This document shows, in pieces, positions 47,547-56,993 of a stretch of 64,000 bases of DNA. This DNA comes from CAVOOW01 sp963697675 (GTDB taxonomy: Bacteria > Actinomycetota > Actinomycetes > JACCUZ01): the NCBI GenBank assembly GCA_963697675.1, contig CAVOOW010000006.1, positions 930,001 through 994,000 of the forward strand. Reading direction: 5' to 3'. The notes under the pieces were generated by a model. The model searched no databases and had not been told where the DNA came from. It saw only the letters and a program-made list of their open reading frames with translations. Numbering within the stretch: the first letter of the stretch is position 1; each line of letters starts with the position of its first letter. A program made the translations under genes and the position numbers.

Positions 47547-49057
47547 CGCCGTCCTCCGAGCTCGCGCATCCGTCGATCGCTCGACGGCCGCACGAATCGG
47601 GCGAAGGCGCCCTCGAAGTCCTCCCGGGCCCGGTCCTGCTCGGCGTCCAGGTGTCCGACCAGCTCACCCATCGCGAGCACGACCTGCGCGGGTGTGCCCG
47701 CCGCCATCATCTCCTCGGCGAACTCGCGCAGGGAGTGACGCTGCACCTCGGAGTCCTGGAAACGGCCGAGCACGTCCTGCAGATCCTTGAGATCGGCGAT
47801 CGCGGTCTTGCGGGAATCCTTGTCGATCACCGGCGCGAACACCTCGAGTGCATAGCGCAGCTCCTTGCACCGCTTTCGCAACCCGTGCAGGTCCTCGGCC
47901 GGGGAGCTCGCCGAGATGGCGGCGCCGTCGCGCACGACCCTGCGATAGGCCTTCGAGATGCTGCGGTCGGCCAGCTCACCGGCGGAGGTTTGTTCATCCC
48001 CGCTCGCCGCGAGCTCGGCCAGTGCCTGCTCCCAGCCTGCGTCCAGCCGCTGGTACCTCACTGACCTCAAGCCGCGTACCAATGCCCGGCGTTGAACGGC
48101 CCGCCGTCGCCGCAGGTGCGCCGCGAACGGCTGCAGGTCACCGGCATCGGCACCGACCAGCCAGCCCGCCATGCTGGGCAGCTCGAGCTCGTAGACGTCC
48201 AGGTCCCGCACGGGAGTGGTCACGTCACCGAGCCACTTGAAGGCAGGCTCCCAACGACTCTGCATGTCCGGTGGCAGGACGGGCCGGCCGAGCTTGAGCG
48301 TCGACCTGGTCCGGCGAACTGCGACGCGGAAGTCGTGCAGGAACTCGGTGTCCACATCGTCGAGCAGGCCGGGGAGGTTCTCCCTCATCGCCGAGAGGAA
48401 CTCACCGAGCTCCATCGCGATCAGCTCGGTTGCCGGCGCGTCCCTCTCGACGGTCGGGGTCGACACTTCCGGTCCGGAGTCGGGTTCGTCGCCTTCCTCG
48501 GCCGGCCGCAACCCCAGACCGGTCAGCAGCCGCGTGGCTCGTCGGGCCTGGTCCTCGTAACCCCGCAACGCGTGCACGGTGACCACAGCGGCGTCGGAGG
48601 AGGCGCCCGTTGGTTCGTCCAGCTCGAGCCGGGCCACCGTCTTCTCGTCCTTGTTGCGCAACTCCAGTCGACGTACTCTCCGTCTCTGGTCGGCGACCAC
48701 CAGCAGGGCGCGGATATCTGCCACCGGGGCCACGGCGTCACGGACCGGGCTCTCGGGCAGGGCTCCGACAAGCGCCGGCCAGCCAAGGTCCGTCACGTGC
48801 GCCACGATGGTCGACGCGACGTCCGGCCCGGTGAGAACCAACCGCTCCGTCGAACCGGTGGTCTCGTGCTGCAGCGTCAGGCCGGCCGCACGCAACCGCC
48901 CGTCGAACGTGTCGAGACGGGTCCGGTGGACGAGCCGTTTCCCGCCGGCCGAGACAGCGAACTCGTTGGAGAGCGCATCGACGAGCGCGTCAAGATCGAG
49001 GTGGCTGCCATCGGGTGCCTGCAGGGCGGGGACTGGCGTCAGCATGGTGGCGCGCAC
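47543..49057 (-). CDS. CHAD-domain protein with CYTH-like N-terminus
   Basis: 504 aa, first gene of the four-gene minus-strand operon. Residues about 20-195 are CYTH-like but lack a clear ExExK. The CHAD domain spans about 215-495 with canonical helices LHDFRVAVRRTRSTLK and LHGLRKRCKELRYALEVF, whose histidines and basic residues bind polyphosphate in studied members. The start is the GTG at 49057 or the ATG at 49045. It is divergent from ppk2 across 226 bp. Confidence 0.87.
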   Translation of the reverse strand: MRATMLTPVPALQAPDGSHLDLDALVDALSNEFAVSAGGKRLVHRTRLDTFDGRLRAAGLTLQHETTGSTERLVLTGPDVASTIVAHVTDLGWPALVGALPESPVRDAVAPVADIRALLVVADQRRRVRRLELRNKDEKTVARLELDEPTGASSDAAVVTVHALRGYEDQARRATRLLTGLGLRPAEEGDEPDSGPEVSTPTVERDAPATELIAMELGEFLSAMRENLPGLLDDVDTEFLHDFRVAVRRTRSTLKLGRPVLPPDMQSRWEPAFKWLGDVTTPVRDLDVYELELPSMAGWLVGADAGDLQPFAAHLRRRRAVQRRALVRGLRSVRYQRLDAGWEQALAELAASGDEQTSAGELADRSISKAYRRVVRDGAAISASSPAEDLHGLRKRCKELRYALEVFAPVIDKDSRKTAIADLKDLQDVLGRFQDSEVQRHSLREFAEEMMAAGTPAQVVLAMGELVGHLDAEQDRAREDFEGAFARFVRPSSDRRMRELGGRR

Positions 49058-49070
49058 AATAACGGCTTCG

Positions 49071-49129
49071 GGTGAACGAACGCACGTCTCGTCGTCTCGG
49101 CGCTCGCACCATGTCGCCTGTTGTTCACC
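49071..49129. promoter_or_regulatory. Two outward-facing GTTCACC motifs between CHAD and ppk2
   Basis: GTTCACC occurs on the minus strand at 49071-49077 and on the plus strand at 49123-49129. This heptamer is the core of the remembered Streptomyces PHO box, which normally needs two direct copies; here each side has one. Phosphate control of the divergent polyphosphate genes is conceivable. Confidence 0.25.
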
Positions 49130-49283
49130 TTCGCGACGCTTCCCGGCCGCATGACCCGGACGACCCGGAAGTCAGGCATATCGCCGCCATCCAGCTCAGA
49201 TCGTCAGGTGCGGAGCCACTGGTCGCGAAGCGCCCTAACATGGCTGAGCCGCACGAAGTGCACGCGACGCAGAGGAGCCCCCG

Positions 49284-50195
49284 GTGCTCGAGCATGTCCA
49301 CAGCCTCGACCTGACCCAGTTCCGGGTCTTCGACGACGCGGACGACGACCCGGTCCTGTTGCGGCTCGACGGGACACCTGTCGACACCTGGCGGCAGGGC
49401 TACCCGTACTCAGAGCGGATGGACCGTGACGACTACGAAAGCGTGAAGCGCCTGCTGCAGATCGAGCTGCTCAAGCTGCAGGAGTGGATCAAGGACACGG
49501 ACGAACGGCTGGTCATCGCGTTCGAAGGTCGTGACGCCGCGGGCAAGGGCGGGACGATCAAGCGCTTCATGGAGCACCTGAACCCGCGCGGCGCCCGAGT
49601 CGTCGCCCTGAACAAACCGAACGAGCGCGAGCGCACGCAATGGTTCTTCCAGCGCTATGTCGAGCACCTTCCCTCAGCCGGCGAGATCGTGCTGTTCGAC
49701 CGGTCCTGGTACAACCGCGCCGGTGTCGAGCGGGTGATGGGCTATTGCACGGACGACGACTACAAGGAGTTCATGCGCGAGGCCCCTCAGCTCGAGGGCA
49801 TGTGGGTCCGCTCCGGCATCCATCTGGTCAAGCTCTGGTTCTCCGTCTCACGGGACGAGCAGCACACCCGCTTCGTCATCCGCCAGGTCGACCCGGTGCG
49901 GCAGTGGAAGCTCTCCCCGACCGACCTCGCGTCCCTTGACCTGTGGGGCCAGTACACGGAGGCCAAGGAGGCGATGTTCTATTACACCGACACCGAAGCC
50001 GCGCCGTGGACCGTGATCAAGAGCAACGACAAGAAGCGCGGCAGGGTCGAGGCCATGCGCCACGTGCTGAGCCTGTTCCCCTATGAGGGCAAGGACGAGG
50101 AGCTCGTCGGCAGGCCGGACGAACGCATCGTCGGTTCGGCCGCGAGCGTGATCGAGCACGGCGAGCGCTCCGACCGGGTGTTCCCAGAGTTGTGA
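49284..50195 (+). CDS. ppk2: Polyphosphate kinase 2
   Basis: 303-aa PPK2, transferring phosphate between polyphosphate and nucleotides in the cytosol. Walker A is GRDAAGKGG (residues 82-90) and Walker B IVLFDRSWYNR (Asp139, Arg140); LVKLWFSVSRDEQHTRF and the lid region follow. A single full-length domain of this size fits class I (ADP or GDP phosphorylating). The GTG start has an AGAGGAG ribosome site. Its stop overlaps the phosphopantetheinyl transferase start by 4 bp. Divergent from the CHAD operon. Confidence 0.93.
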   Translation: MLEHVHSLDLTQFRVFDDADDDPVLLRLDGTPVDTWRQGYPYSERMDRDDYESVKRLLQIELLKLQEWIKDTDERLVIAFEGRDAAGKGGTIKRFMEHLNPRGARVVALNKPNERERTQWFFQRYVEHLPSAGEIVLFDRSWYNRAGVERVMGYCTDDDYKEFMREAPQLEGMWVRSGIHLVKLWFSVSRDEQHTRFVIRQVDPVRQWKLSPTDLASLDLWGQYTEAKEAMFYYTDTEAAPWTVIKSNDKKRGRVEAMRHVLSLFPYEGKDEELVGRPDERIVGSAASVIEHGERSDRVFPEL

Positions 50196-50935
50196 GTCCG
50201 GTCGGTGGTGTGGTCGACGTCCGGTGGGCGCACCCCGCCGAGACCGTTCGATCGACCGCCTTGCTCGACGGCCGGGAGCAGGAGCGGTTGGCCCGGCTCT
50301 CGCGGGCAGACGATCGCGCCCGCTTTGTCGCAGCGCATGCGCTGCTGCGTCTCCTCGTCGGTGCCTGGTGGCGGGTGGATCCCGCAGCGGTCGCGGTGAC
50401 GGCCACCTGTCGCCGATGCCAGGGGGCGCACGGCCGTCCGGTCGTCGATCCGTCACCCGGGCGGCCCGCCCTGCACGTCAGCGTTGCGCACGCCGGTGAG
50501 CGGGTCGTCGTCGCCGTCACCGACCTCGGGCCGGTCGGTGTCGACGTCGAGGAGGAGTCGGGCGCGGGGTTTTCCGGGTTCGTCGACGTCGCGCTCGCCC
50601 CGTCCGAACAGCGCTGGCTGGCGAGGTTGCCCCTCGACCGGCAGCTGGCCGGCCGCACTCGCACCTGGGTCCGCAAGGAGGCGGTGCTCAAGGCAACCGG
50701 TGACGGATTGTCGACAGACCCGCGCGACCTCACCGTCAGCCCGCCGACTCATCAACCGCGGCTGATCGCCTGGCCGGACGGGTCGGTCGAGCCGTCCATG
50801 GTTCATCTGACCGACCTCGCGCTCGGCCGGGGCTACAGCGCTTGCGCCGCACTTCTCGGACCGCGCGCAGCGCGCATTCAGCTGAGCAATGGCGACGAGC
50901 TGCTCACGGCAGAGCCGGCAGTGGCCTGCTGGTGA
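50192..50935 (+). CDS. 4'-phosphopantetheinyl transferase (Sfp type)
   Basis: 247-aa Sfp-type transferase that moves phosphopantetheine from CoA to carrier-protein serines. The Mg-binding motif VGVDVE (Asp118, Glu120) and the second motif WVRKEAVLK (Trp159, Lys162, Glu163, Lys167) are intact. The GTG start overlaps the ppk2 stop. The 3' end overlaps the convergent M1 peptidase gene by 32 bp. The nearest carrier protein is the T domain of the Pls-type synthetase 1.3 kb away, which makes that its likely client. Confidence 0.9.
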   Translation: MSPVGGVVDVRWAHPAETVRSTALLDGREQERLARLSRADDRARFVAAHALLRLLVGAWWRVDPAAVAVTATCRRCQGAHGRPVVDPSPGRPALHVSVAHAGERVVVAVTDLGPVGVDVEEESGAGFSGFVDVALAPSEQRWLARLPLDRQLAGRTRTWVRKEAVLKATGDGLSTDPRDLTVSPPTHQPRLIAWPDGSVEPSMVHLTDLALGRGYSACAALLGPRAARIQLSNGDELLTAEPAVACW

Positions 50936-52215
50936 GCCACCGGCGCAGTTCCTGGACGACCGATGCATCGGACCAGCGCTCGGCGTGGGCGAGGAACGTC
51001 TCCGTGCTCACGCTGCTGTGGCGGTGCGCGGTGGCCCAGCTCTGCAACAGCCCGAAGAACAGTTCGTCGCCGATCGACAGGCGCAGCGCATGCAGGGTCA
51101 ACGCGCCCCGCTTGTAGAGCCGGTCGTCGAACATCAGGTCGGGCCCCGGGTCGGCCAGCAGCAGGTCCTGCGGAAGCGCCGCGAGCCGTTCCCATGCGGC
51201 GCGGGCGAAGCCGTCGGCCGGCCTGCCGTCGGCCCGTTCCGACCACAGCCACTCCGCGTAGCAGGCGAACCCCTCATGAAGCCAGATGTCCCGCCATTGA
51301 CCGACGGTGACGCTGTTGCCGAACCATTGATGTGCCAGCTCGTGAGCGACGAGTCGTTCGGCGCCGCGCCTTCCGTCCATGTGGTTCGCGCCGAACACGG
51401 AAAGGGACTGAGCCTCCAACGGGATCTCGAGCTCGTCGTCGGTCACCACCACCGTGTAGCCCGCGAACGGATAGGGCCCGAACATGTCCTGGAAGGCGAC
51501 AAGCATCTGCGGCTGCCGGCCGAGGTCGTGTGTGACGGCACGTCGCAGTCGCGGCGGCCCGACGGTGTGCAACGGAACGACCGCCCGGTGGGACCGTTGG
51601 TCGTATCGGCCGATCTGCACAGTGGCGAGGTAGGTCGCCATCGGCTCGGGCTGCTCGTAGACCCAGGAGGTCCGGCTCGCACCGACGCGCCGCTCAACGA
51701 GCCGGCCGTTGGCGATCACGGTGTACGGCGACTCGGTCGTGACCGCGATGCGATAGCCCGCCTTCTCCGAGGGCAGGTCGTTGCAGGGGAACCAGGAGGG
51801 CGCCCCGTCGGGCTGTCCGGCGACGATCACCCCGTCGGACAGCTCCTCCCAACCGACGTCGCCGCAGACACCGTCGAGAGGCTTGGGTGAGCCGTTGTAG
51901 GCGATGTCCAGGACGAGCTGCGATCCGGCGGGCAGCGAGCCGTCGAAGGAGACGTGCAGCTTGTTGCCGCGCGTGGTGAACCGCGACACCCGGCAGGTGT
52001 CCGCGACCACTTTGGTCACCCGCAGCTTTGCCAGGTCGAGCGCTCAGACGCGTCAGCTCGCGGTCAGTACGCAGGGTTAACTGCGCACGTCCCGAGAGCC
52101 GGTTGCTCGCGACCCGATAGTCCAGCGCGAGGTCGTAGTGCTGCACGGCATATCCGGGGTTGCCGTGCCGGGGGATGTACGCGTCGCAGACCTCCTCGCG
52201 GTCAACCGAGGTCAC
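50904..52215 (-). pseudogene. M1-family zinc aminopeptidase, frameshifted as sequenced
   Basis: About 436 aa. The zinc motif LVAHELAHQWFGN and the downstream glutamate region (WLHEGFACYAEWL) are intact, as is DELEIPLEAQ at the GXMEN position. The N-terminal part (GTG 52215) is in another frame: the break is near 52040, where AGCGCTCGAC lacks one base relative to expected AGCGCGCTCGAC. No signal peptide is seen. The GTG overlaps the synthetase stop by 4 bp. Zn-dependent M1-type peptidases degrade epsilon-poly-lysine in producers (from memory), which fits this context. Confidence 0.82.
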
Positions 52216-55200
52216 GAGCCACCTGCGACGACCGACCACGGTGCGGTCGGGTTGCCCGCCCACCGGGTGCCTGGCGGGATGGCCTCGCCGCGCAGCACCA
52301 GTGACGCCGGCCCGACCGTCGACGTGGCGCCGATCGATGCCGCGGGCAGGATGACGCTGTGCGGCCCCAGAGTGGCGCCAGGCTCGAGGGTCACGGTGTC
52401 CATGCTCATGATCCGATCATGGAACAGGTGGGTCTGCAGCACGCAGCCCCGATTGACGGTCGCCGCGTCACCCAGCCGAACCAGGTCGGCCTCGGGCAGC
52501 CAGTAGGTCTCGCACCACACGCCTCGGCCGATGCTGGCACCGAGGGAACGCAGCCAGAGGTTGAGCGCGGCGGTGCCGTAGACCGCCTGCGCGAACCAGG
52601 GAGCCGCGACCGTTTCGATGAACGTGTCGGCCAGCTCGTTGCGCCAAACGAACGAGCTCCACAGCGGGTGCTCCACGGTCCGGAACCTGCCGACCAGCAG
52701 CCACTTGGCGACGGTCGACACCGCGGCAGCCGCGACGCCGGCCAGCAGCAGCACGAGGCCGCTGACCAGACCGGCGACCGCCCAGCCCGACCCGTTGACG
52801 ACGGCTTCCAGAGCGAACAGCACTCCCACGCCCAGCCCGAACGTCACCATGACGGGCACCAGCCGGCACAGCTCGACGGCGCCGCGCGCGACCTTGAGTC
52901 GCAACGGTGGGGCGAAGGTGCGTGACTGGTCGCCGTCCTGGGTGTCACGACGCAGCTGCACGGGAGGGTTGCCCAGCCAGGAGGTTCCGGGCTTGGCCTT
53001 CTTCGGAGTCGCAGACAGCACGGCGACCAGACCGCGCTTGGGGACGGCGCGGCCCGGCGCCGTCATCCCGGAGTTGCCGAGGAACGCGCGCTTGCCGATC
53101 TTGGCGGGCTTGATCCGCAGCCAGCCGCCACCGAGCTGGTAGGAGCCGATCATCGTGTCGTCGGCGAGAAAGGCCTCGTCGCCGATCGTCGTCATCCGCG
53201 GCAGCAGCAGGACCGTCGAGGCCTCGACCCCGCGGCCGACCTTGGCGCCGAGCGCACGGAGCCAGACCGGTGTGGCCAGGCTGGCGTAGAGCGGGAACAG
53301 GTAGGTCCGCGCTTCGTCCATCAGCCGCTCGGTGGCCCAGACCTGCCAGCCGATCCGGCCCCGCACGGGGTGGAAGCCGGGCCGCAGGCCGATGCCGAGC
53401 AGCCGAGCACTGAGCAGGGTCAGCACCACCAGCAGCGCGAAGGCCACGACCGCCGCCAGCGGAGTGACGAGCAGCGCGGTGCCTACCGCCTCGGAAAGGC
53501 GCGCGTCGTCGTACACCGCACGACCCACCACGGCGAGACCGCCCAGTGCCGCGAGCACGGGGAACGCCCCCAGCAGACCCGCGGTGAGACCGAAGACCGG
53601 CACCCACAACGGTGCGCGCCGCGGCCGCCGGCCCGGCCAGCGGTGCCGTGCCACGCCCAGCCGTTGCGCCGGGGAACCGCCCCAGCGTTCCCCGGGCGGG
53701 ACCGCGCCGGACACGGCGGACCCCGCCGCCACCTCGGCGTCCTGCCCGACCCTGGCTCCGGGCAGCAAGGTGCTGCGCGACCCGATCGTGGCGCCGGCGC
53801 CAACCCGGACCCGGCCCACCCGCAGCACGTCGCCGTCGAGCCAGTGCCCCGAGAGGTCGACCTCGCTCTCGACCGAGCAACCCTGGCCGAGGCTCAACAG
53901 GCCCGTGATCGGCGGCAGGGCGTGCAGGCTGACGTCGGGGGCGACCTTGGCACCGAGTGCACGTGCGTAGAGGGTGATCCACGCCGCTCCGGAGATGTTC
54001 TCGGCACCGGCGGCACGCGCAACCGACTCGGCGCACCACAGCCGCAGATGAACGGCACCACCACGGGGGTAGGTCCCCGGCTTGACCCCCCGCAGCAGCC
54101 ACCGCGCTGCGACGACCGACAGCGCGATTCGCCCCGGCGGACTGATGAAGGCCAACCAGCCGACGACGATCCACCACCATGACACGGTCGGCGCCCACGC
54201 GACGGTGCCGGTGAGACCGAGGAGGTTGTTCGCTGCGGCGAGCCAGACCAGCCAGCGAAGGCCGGTGAGAGTGGCAGTCGGGAGCTGCGCCATCTCTTGC
54301 ACCAGACGCGCGCGGCGTGGAGTCGGTGCGACCGTGCGGTGGACCGGGCTGACGGCGGGAGAGAACTCGTCCAGTGTGTCGGCCAATGTTCCGAGTCGCG
54401 GGTTCTCATAGACGTCCGCCACCGTGACCTCGGGGAAACGCGCGCGCAGCGTCGACACGAGACGGGCCGCGGACAGGCTCCCACCACCGTGTTCGAAGAA
54501 GTCGTCGTCGAGGCTGCCCGCGGGCGACCCGAGAACCTCGGTCCATTGCTGCGCCAGCCACTCGGCCGTTCCGGTGAAGTGGGTGACCGGACCTGGCGCC
54601 AGCTCCCGCCCGGGGACGGGCCAGGGCAGGGCGTCCCGATCGACCTTGCCCGACGTCCGGGCCGGGATCTCGTCGACCAGGGCGAGCAACGGCACGAGGG
54701 CAGCAGGGAGTACCTCGCGCAGCTGACGCTGCGCGGCGGGCAGATCGAGCTCGCCACCCGGGGAGGGCGCGAGATAGCCGACCAGCACCTGATTGCCCGC
54801 GCCGGTCGTCCGGACGGCGGCCGCGGCGCCGGCGACGCCCGGCAGCGTGAGCAGCGCGCTGTCGACCTCGCCCAGCTCGATCCGCCGTCCACCGAGCTTG
54901 ACCTGATCGTCGGCGCGCCCGACGAACAGCAGGCCGGCCTGTTCGAGACGCACGAGGTCACCGCTGCGGTAGGCGCGGTCCCAGCCCAGCGTCGGGATCG
55001 GGGCGAACTTCTCGGCGTCCTTGGCCGGATCGAGATAGCGCGCGAGGCCCACACCGCCGATGATCAGCTCGCCGATCTCCCCTTCGGGGACGGGCGCCGC
55101 GTCGACTCCGAGGACCGCCAGGTCCCACCCCTCCAGGGGCAGGCCGATCCGCACCGGACCCGGACCGCCGAGGCGCGCCGCGCACGCGACGACGGTCGTC

Positions 55201-56147
55201 TCCGTCGGGCCATAGGTGTTCCACACCTCGCGGCCGTCGATCGCCAACCGGTCGGCGAGCTCGGGCGGGCAGGCCTCGCCGCCGAAGATGAGCAGCCGCA
55301 CCTTGGACAGCGCCTCGGCCGGCCACAACGACGCGAGCGTCGGCACGGTGGAGATCGCCGTGATCTGCTGCTCGACCAGCCACGGCCCGAGGTCGATCCC
55401 GCTGCGCACGAGAGCACGCGGAGCCGGCACGAGACAGGCACCGTTGCGCCAGGCGAGCCACATCTCCTCACACGACGCATCGAAGGCGACCGACAGTCCC
55501 GCGAGGACCCGGTCGCCCGGACCGAGCGACCGCTCACGCAGGAACAGGTCCGCCTCGGCGTCGACGAAGGCGGCGGCAGAGCGGTGCGTGACCGCCACGC
55601 CTTTCGGCACACCGGTCGACCCGGAGGTGAAGATGATCCAGGCGTCGTCCCCGGGCTCCGGGGCACGCGCGGCCGTACGTACGCTGCTCTGTGAACGTGC
55701 GCCGCCCCGGGAACTGGCGCGGTCCCTGGGCCGGACACTGCCGTCAGGGCGACGCTGCTGGATCTCGGCGTCCGCTCCTAGCACGACCGCGACGTCCGCC
55801 TCGTCGAAGACCAGCCGGGCCCGCTCGTCGGGGTCGTCGTGGTCGACCGGGACGTAGGCGGCGCCGACGGACAGCGTGCTCAGGATCGCGACATAGAGCT
55901 CGACGGTGCCTGACGGGATCCGGATGCCTACCCGGTCGCCCGCAGCGACCCCCCTGGCGGCGAGCTTGTCCGCAGTTCGACGAACCGCGCCGGCGAGCTG
56001 TCCGTAGGTGAGTGCGGCGTTCCCGTCGTCGATCGCAGTCGCGTCGGTGTGCTGCTCGACGGTCTTGGCGAGTACGTCGACAAGCGTGCGGGCAGGTGCG
56101 GCATAGGCGCCTCGGGAGAAGACGTTCGCCGCTTCCGGTGTCGGCAT
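52212..56147 (-). CDS. Pls/PosA-type nonribosomal peptide synthetase (poly-amino-acid synthetase candidate)
   Basis: 1311-aa membrane synthetase. The adenylation domain (about 1-520) has FTSGSTGVPKGVA, NTYGPTETT and ARTSGKVDRDAL. The carrier domain (about 530-600) has HGGGSLSAARL with the pantetheine serine near 556. The remaining 700 residues have about six hydrophobic segments and tandem left-handed-helix acyltransferase-like repeats, the C-terminal architecture of epsilon-poly-L-lysine synthase. Pocket residues read DAESIGTVVK. No condensation or thioesterase domain is present. The length nearly equals Pls. ATG 56147 follows a TACAGT -10 by 7 nt; an upstream frame reaches 56189. Confidence 0.88.
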   Translation of the reverse strand: MPTPEAANVFSRGAYAAPARTLVDVLAKTVEQHTDATAIDDGNAALTYGQLAGAVRRTADKLAARGVAAGDRVGIRIPSGTVELYVAILSTLSVGAAYVPVDHDDPDERARLVFDEADVAVVLGADAEIQQRRPDGSVRPRDRASSRGGARSQSSVRTAARAPEPGDDAWIIFTSGSTGVPKGVAVTHRSAAAFVDAEADLFLRERSLGPGDRVLAGLSVAFDASCEEMWLAWRNGACLVPAPRALVRSGIDLGPWLVEQQITAISTVPTLASLWPAEALSKVRLLIFGGEACPPELADRLAIDGREVWNTYGPTETTVVACAARLGGPGPVRIGLPLEGWDLAVLGVDAAPVPEGEIGELIIGGVGLARYLDPAKDAEKFAPIPTLGWDRAYRSGDLVRLEQAGLLFVGRADDQVKLGGRRIELGEVDSALLTLPGVAGAAAAVRTTGAGNQVLVGYLAPSPGGELDLPAAQRQLREVLPAALVPLLALVDEIPARTSGKVDRDALPWPVPGRELAPGPVTHFTGTAEWLAQQWTEVLGSPAGSLDDDFFEHGGGSLSAARLVSTLRARFPEVTVADVYENPRLGTLADTLDEFSPAVSPVHRTVAPTPRRARLVQEMAQLPTATLTGLRWLVWLAAANNLLGLTGTVAWAPTVSWWWIVVGWLAFISPPGRIALSVVAARWLLRGVKPGTYPRGGAVHLRLWCAESVARAAGAENISGAAWITLYARALGAKVAPDVSLHALPPITGLLSLGQGCSVESEVDLSGHWLDGDVLRVGRVRVGAGATIGSRSTLLPGARVGQDAEVAAGSAVSGAVPPGERWGGSPAQRLGVARHRWPGRRPRRAPLWVPVFGLTAGLLGAFPVLAALGGLAVVGRAVYDDARLSEAVGTALLVTPLAAVVAFALLVVLTLLSARLLGIGLRPGFHPVRGRIGWQVWATERLMDEARTYLFPLYASLATPVWLRALGAKVGRGVEASTVLLLPRMTTIGDEAFLADDTMIGSYQLGGGWLRIKPAKIGKRAFLGNSGMTAPGRAVPKRGLVAVLSATPKKAKPGTSWLGNPPVQLRRDTQDGDQSRTFAPPLRLKVARGAVELCRLVPVMVTFGLGVGVLFALEAVVNGSGWAVAGLVSGLVLLLAGVAAAAVSTVAKWLLVGRFRTVEHPLWSSFVWRNELADTFIETVAAPWFAQAVYGTAALNLWLRSLGASIGRGVWCETYWLPEADLVRLGDAATVNRGCVLQTHLFHDRIMSMDTVTLEPGATLGPHSVILPAASIGATSTVGPASLVLRGEAIPPGTRWAGNPTAPWSVVAGGS

Positions 56148-56154
56148 GGTCGCG

Positions 56155-56160
56155 ACTGTA
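56155..56160 (-). promoter_or_regulatory. Putative -10 element of the Pls-like/M1 operon
   Basis: TACAGT on the minus strand, then 7 nt and the ATG at 56147; leaderless geometry, no clear -35. Confidence 0.35.
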
Positions 56161-56512
56161 GACAGACGTTCGCGACCATGCAGGTCCACGCCGGATGTTG
56201 GAGCCCGTTAGGGCTGGCGATCCCGTCCGCTTAGAACCAGTTCATGCCTTGCCTGCAAGCTGAAACTGTCACCGACTCCGTGGCGGTCGCACTTGCCGCG
56301 TCCTCTTCATCCGGTGGACATGCGACAGCGGCCGCACGGTCACGTCGACGGGCTCCGATGGTCGTAGCCACGCAGCCGCACGGCCACGCAACCCAACGGA
56401 CGGCGCGGTTGCCGGTGGCTCGACGAAACGTCACGTGGCGCTCGGCCCAGCACCGGCCGAGGACGGTTCGGTGGCCCGCCGCGCAACCCATGCGCGGCGG
56501 ACCACCACCTGT
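56161..56512. other. Intergenic stretch without a recognisable gene
   Basis: About 350 bp upstream of the Pls-like gene. Short frames only; none shows family features or a ribosome site. Confidence 0.5.
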
Positions 56513-56860
56513 CTAGGTCAAGGCGATGAACACGAGGCCAAGGATGCCGGCGACGACCACGGCACCGACGGCAAAGACATCGATCGAAGATCGCGGCAGT
56601 TGGCCGCCGGCTTGCATGACCGACTCCAGCTGACGCCATCGCGATCGTGCTCGAACGGCCGTCACCAGCCCGGACAGCACCAGAGCGGCGCCCATCCAGC
56701 GCCGGACACCTTCATGCCCGGCGTCGGGCAGAGCCCCGACAACCGCGATGCCCGTCGCAAGCAAGGCGAGCGAGGTCCGCAGGTAGGCGAGATAGGTGCG
56801 CTCAGCGGCGAAACTCATTCGATAGTCGAGTATCGGCTTGTCACCTGAATCGTCCGTCAT
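56513..56860 (-). CDS. DUF202 membrane protein
   Basis: 115-aa YidH/DUF202-type protein with three hydrophobic segments and the typical N-terminal FAAERTYLAYLRTSLALLATGIAV. Function unknown. ATG 56860 is preferred to a GTG two codons upstream. Confidence 0.82.
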   Translation of the reverse strand: MTDDSGDKPILDYRMSFAAERTYLAYLRTSLALLATGIAVVGALPDAGHEGVRRWMGAALVLSGLVTAVRARSRWRQLESVMQAGGQLPRSSIDVFAVGAVVVAGILGLVFIALT

Positions 56861-56993
56861 GTCCACAGCATCGCAGCGCCGACTCGGCCATGACGCCGGC
56901 GCGGCGGTCGAGCACCCGCCGTTGGTCTCCCGGTCACAAGGCGTCCTCCCTGCCGTTCACCTCTGCGCCGCACTCGCTGAGCATGCTCGGACT

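Noticed and set aside
56231..56491. Small open frames upstream of the Pls-like gene
   Set aside because: No ribosome site, no family features, Arg/Ala-biased composition on both strands.
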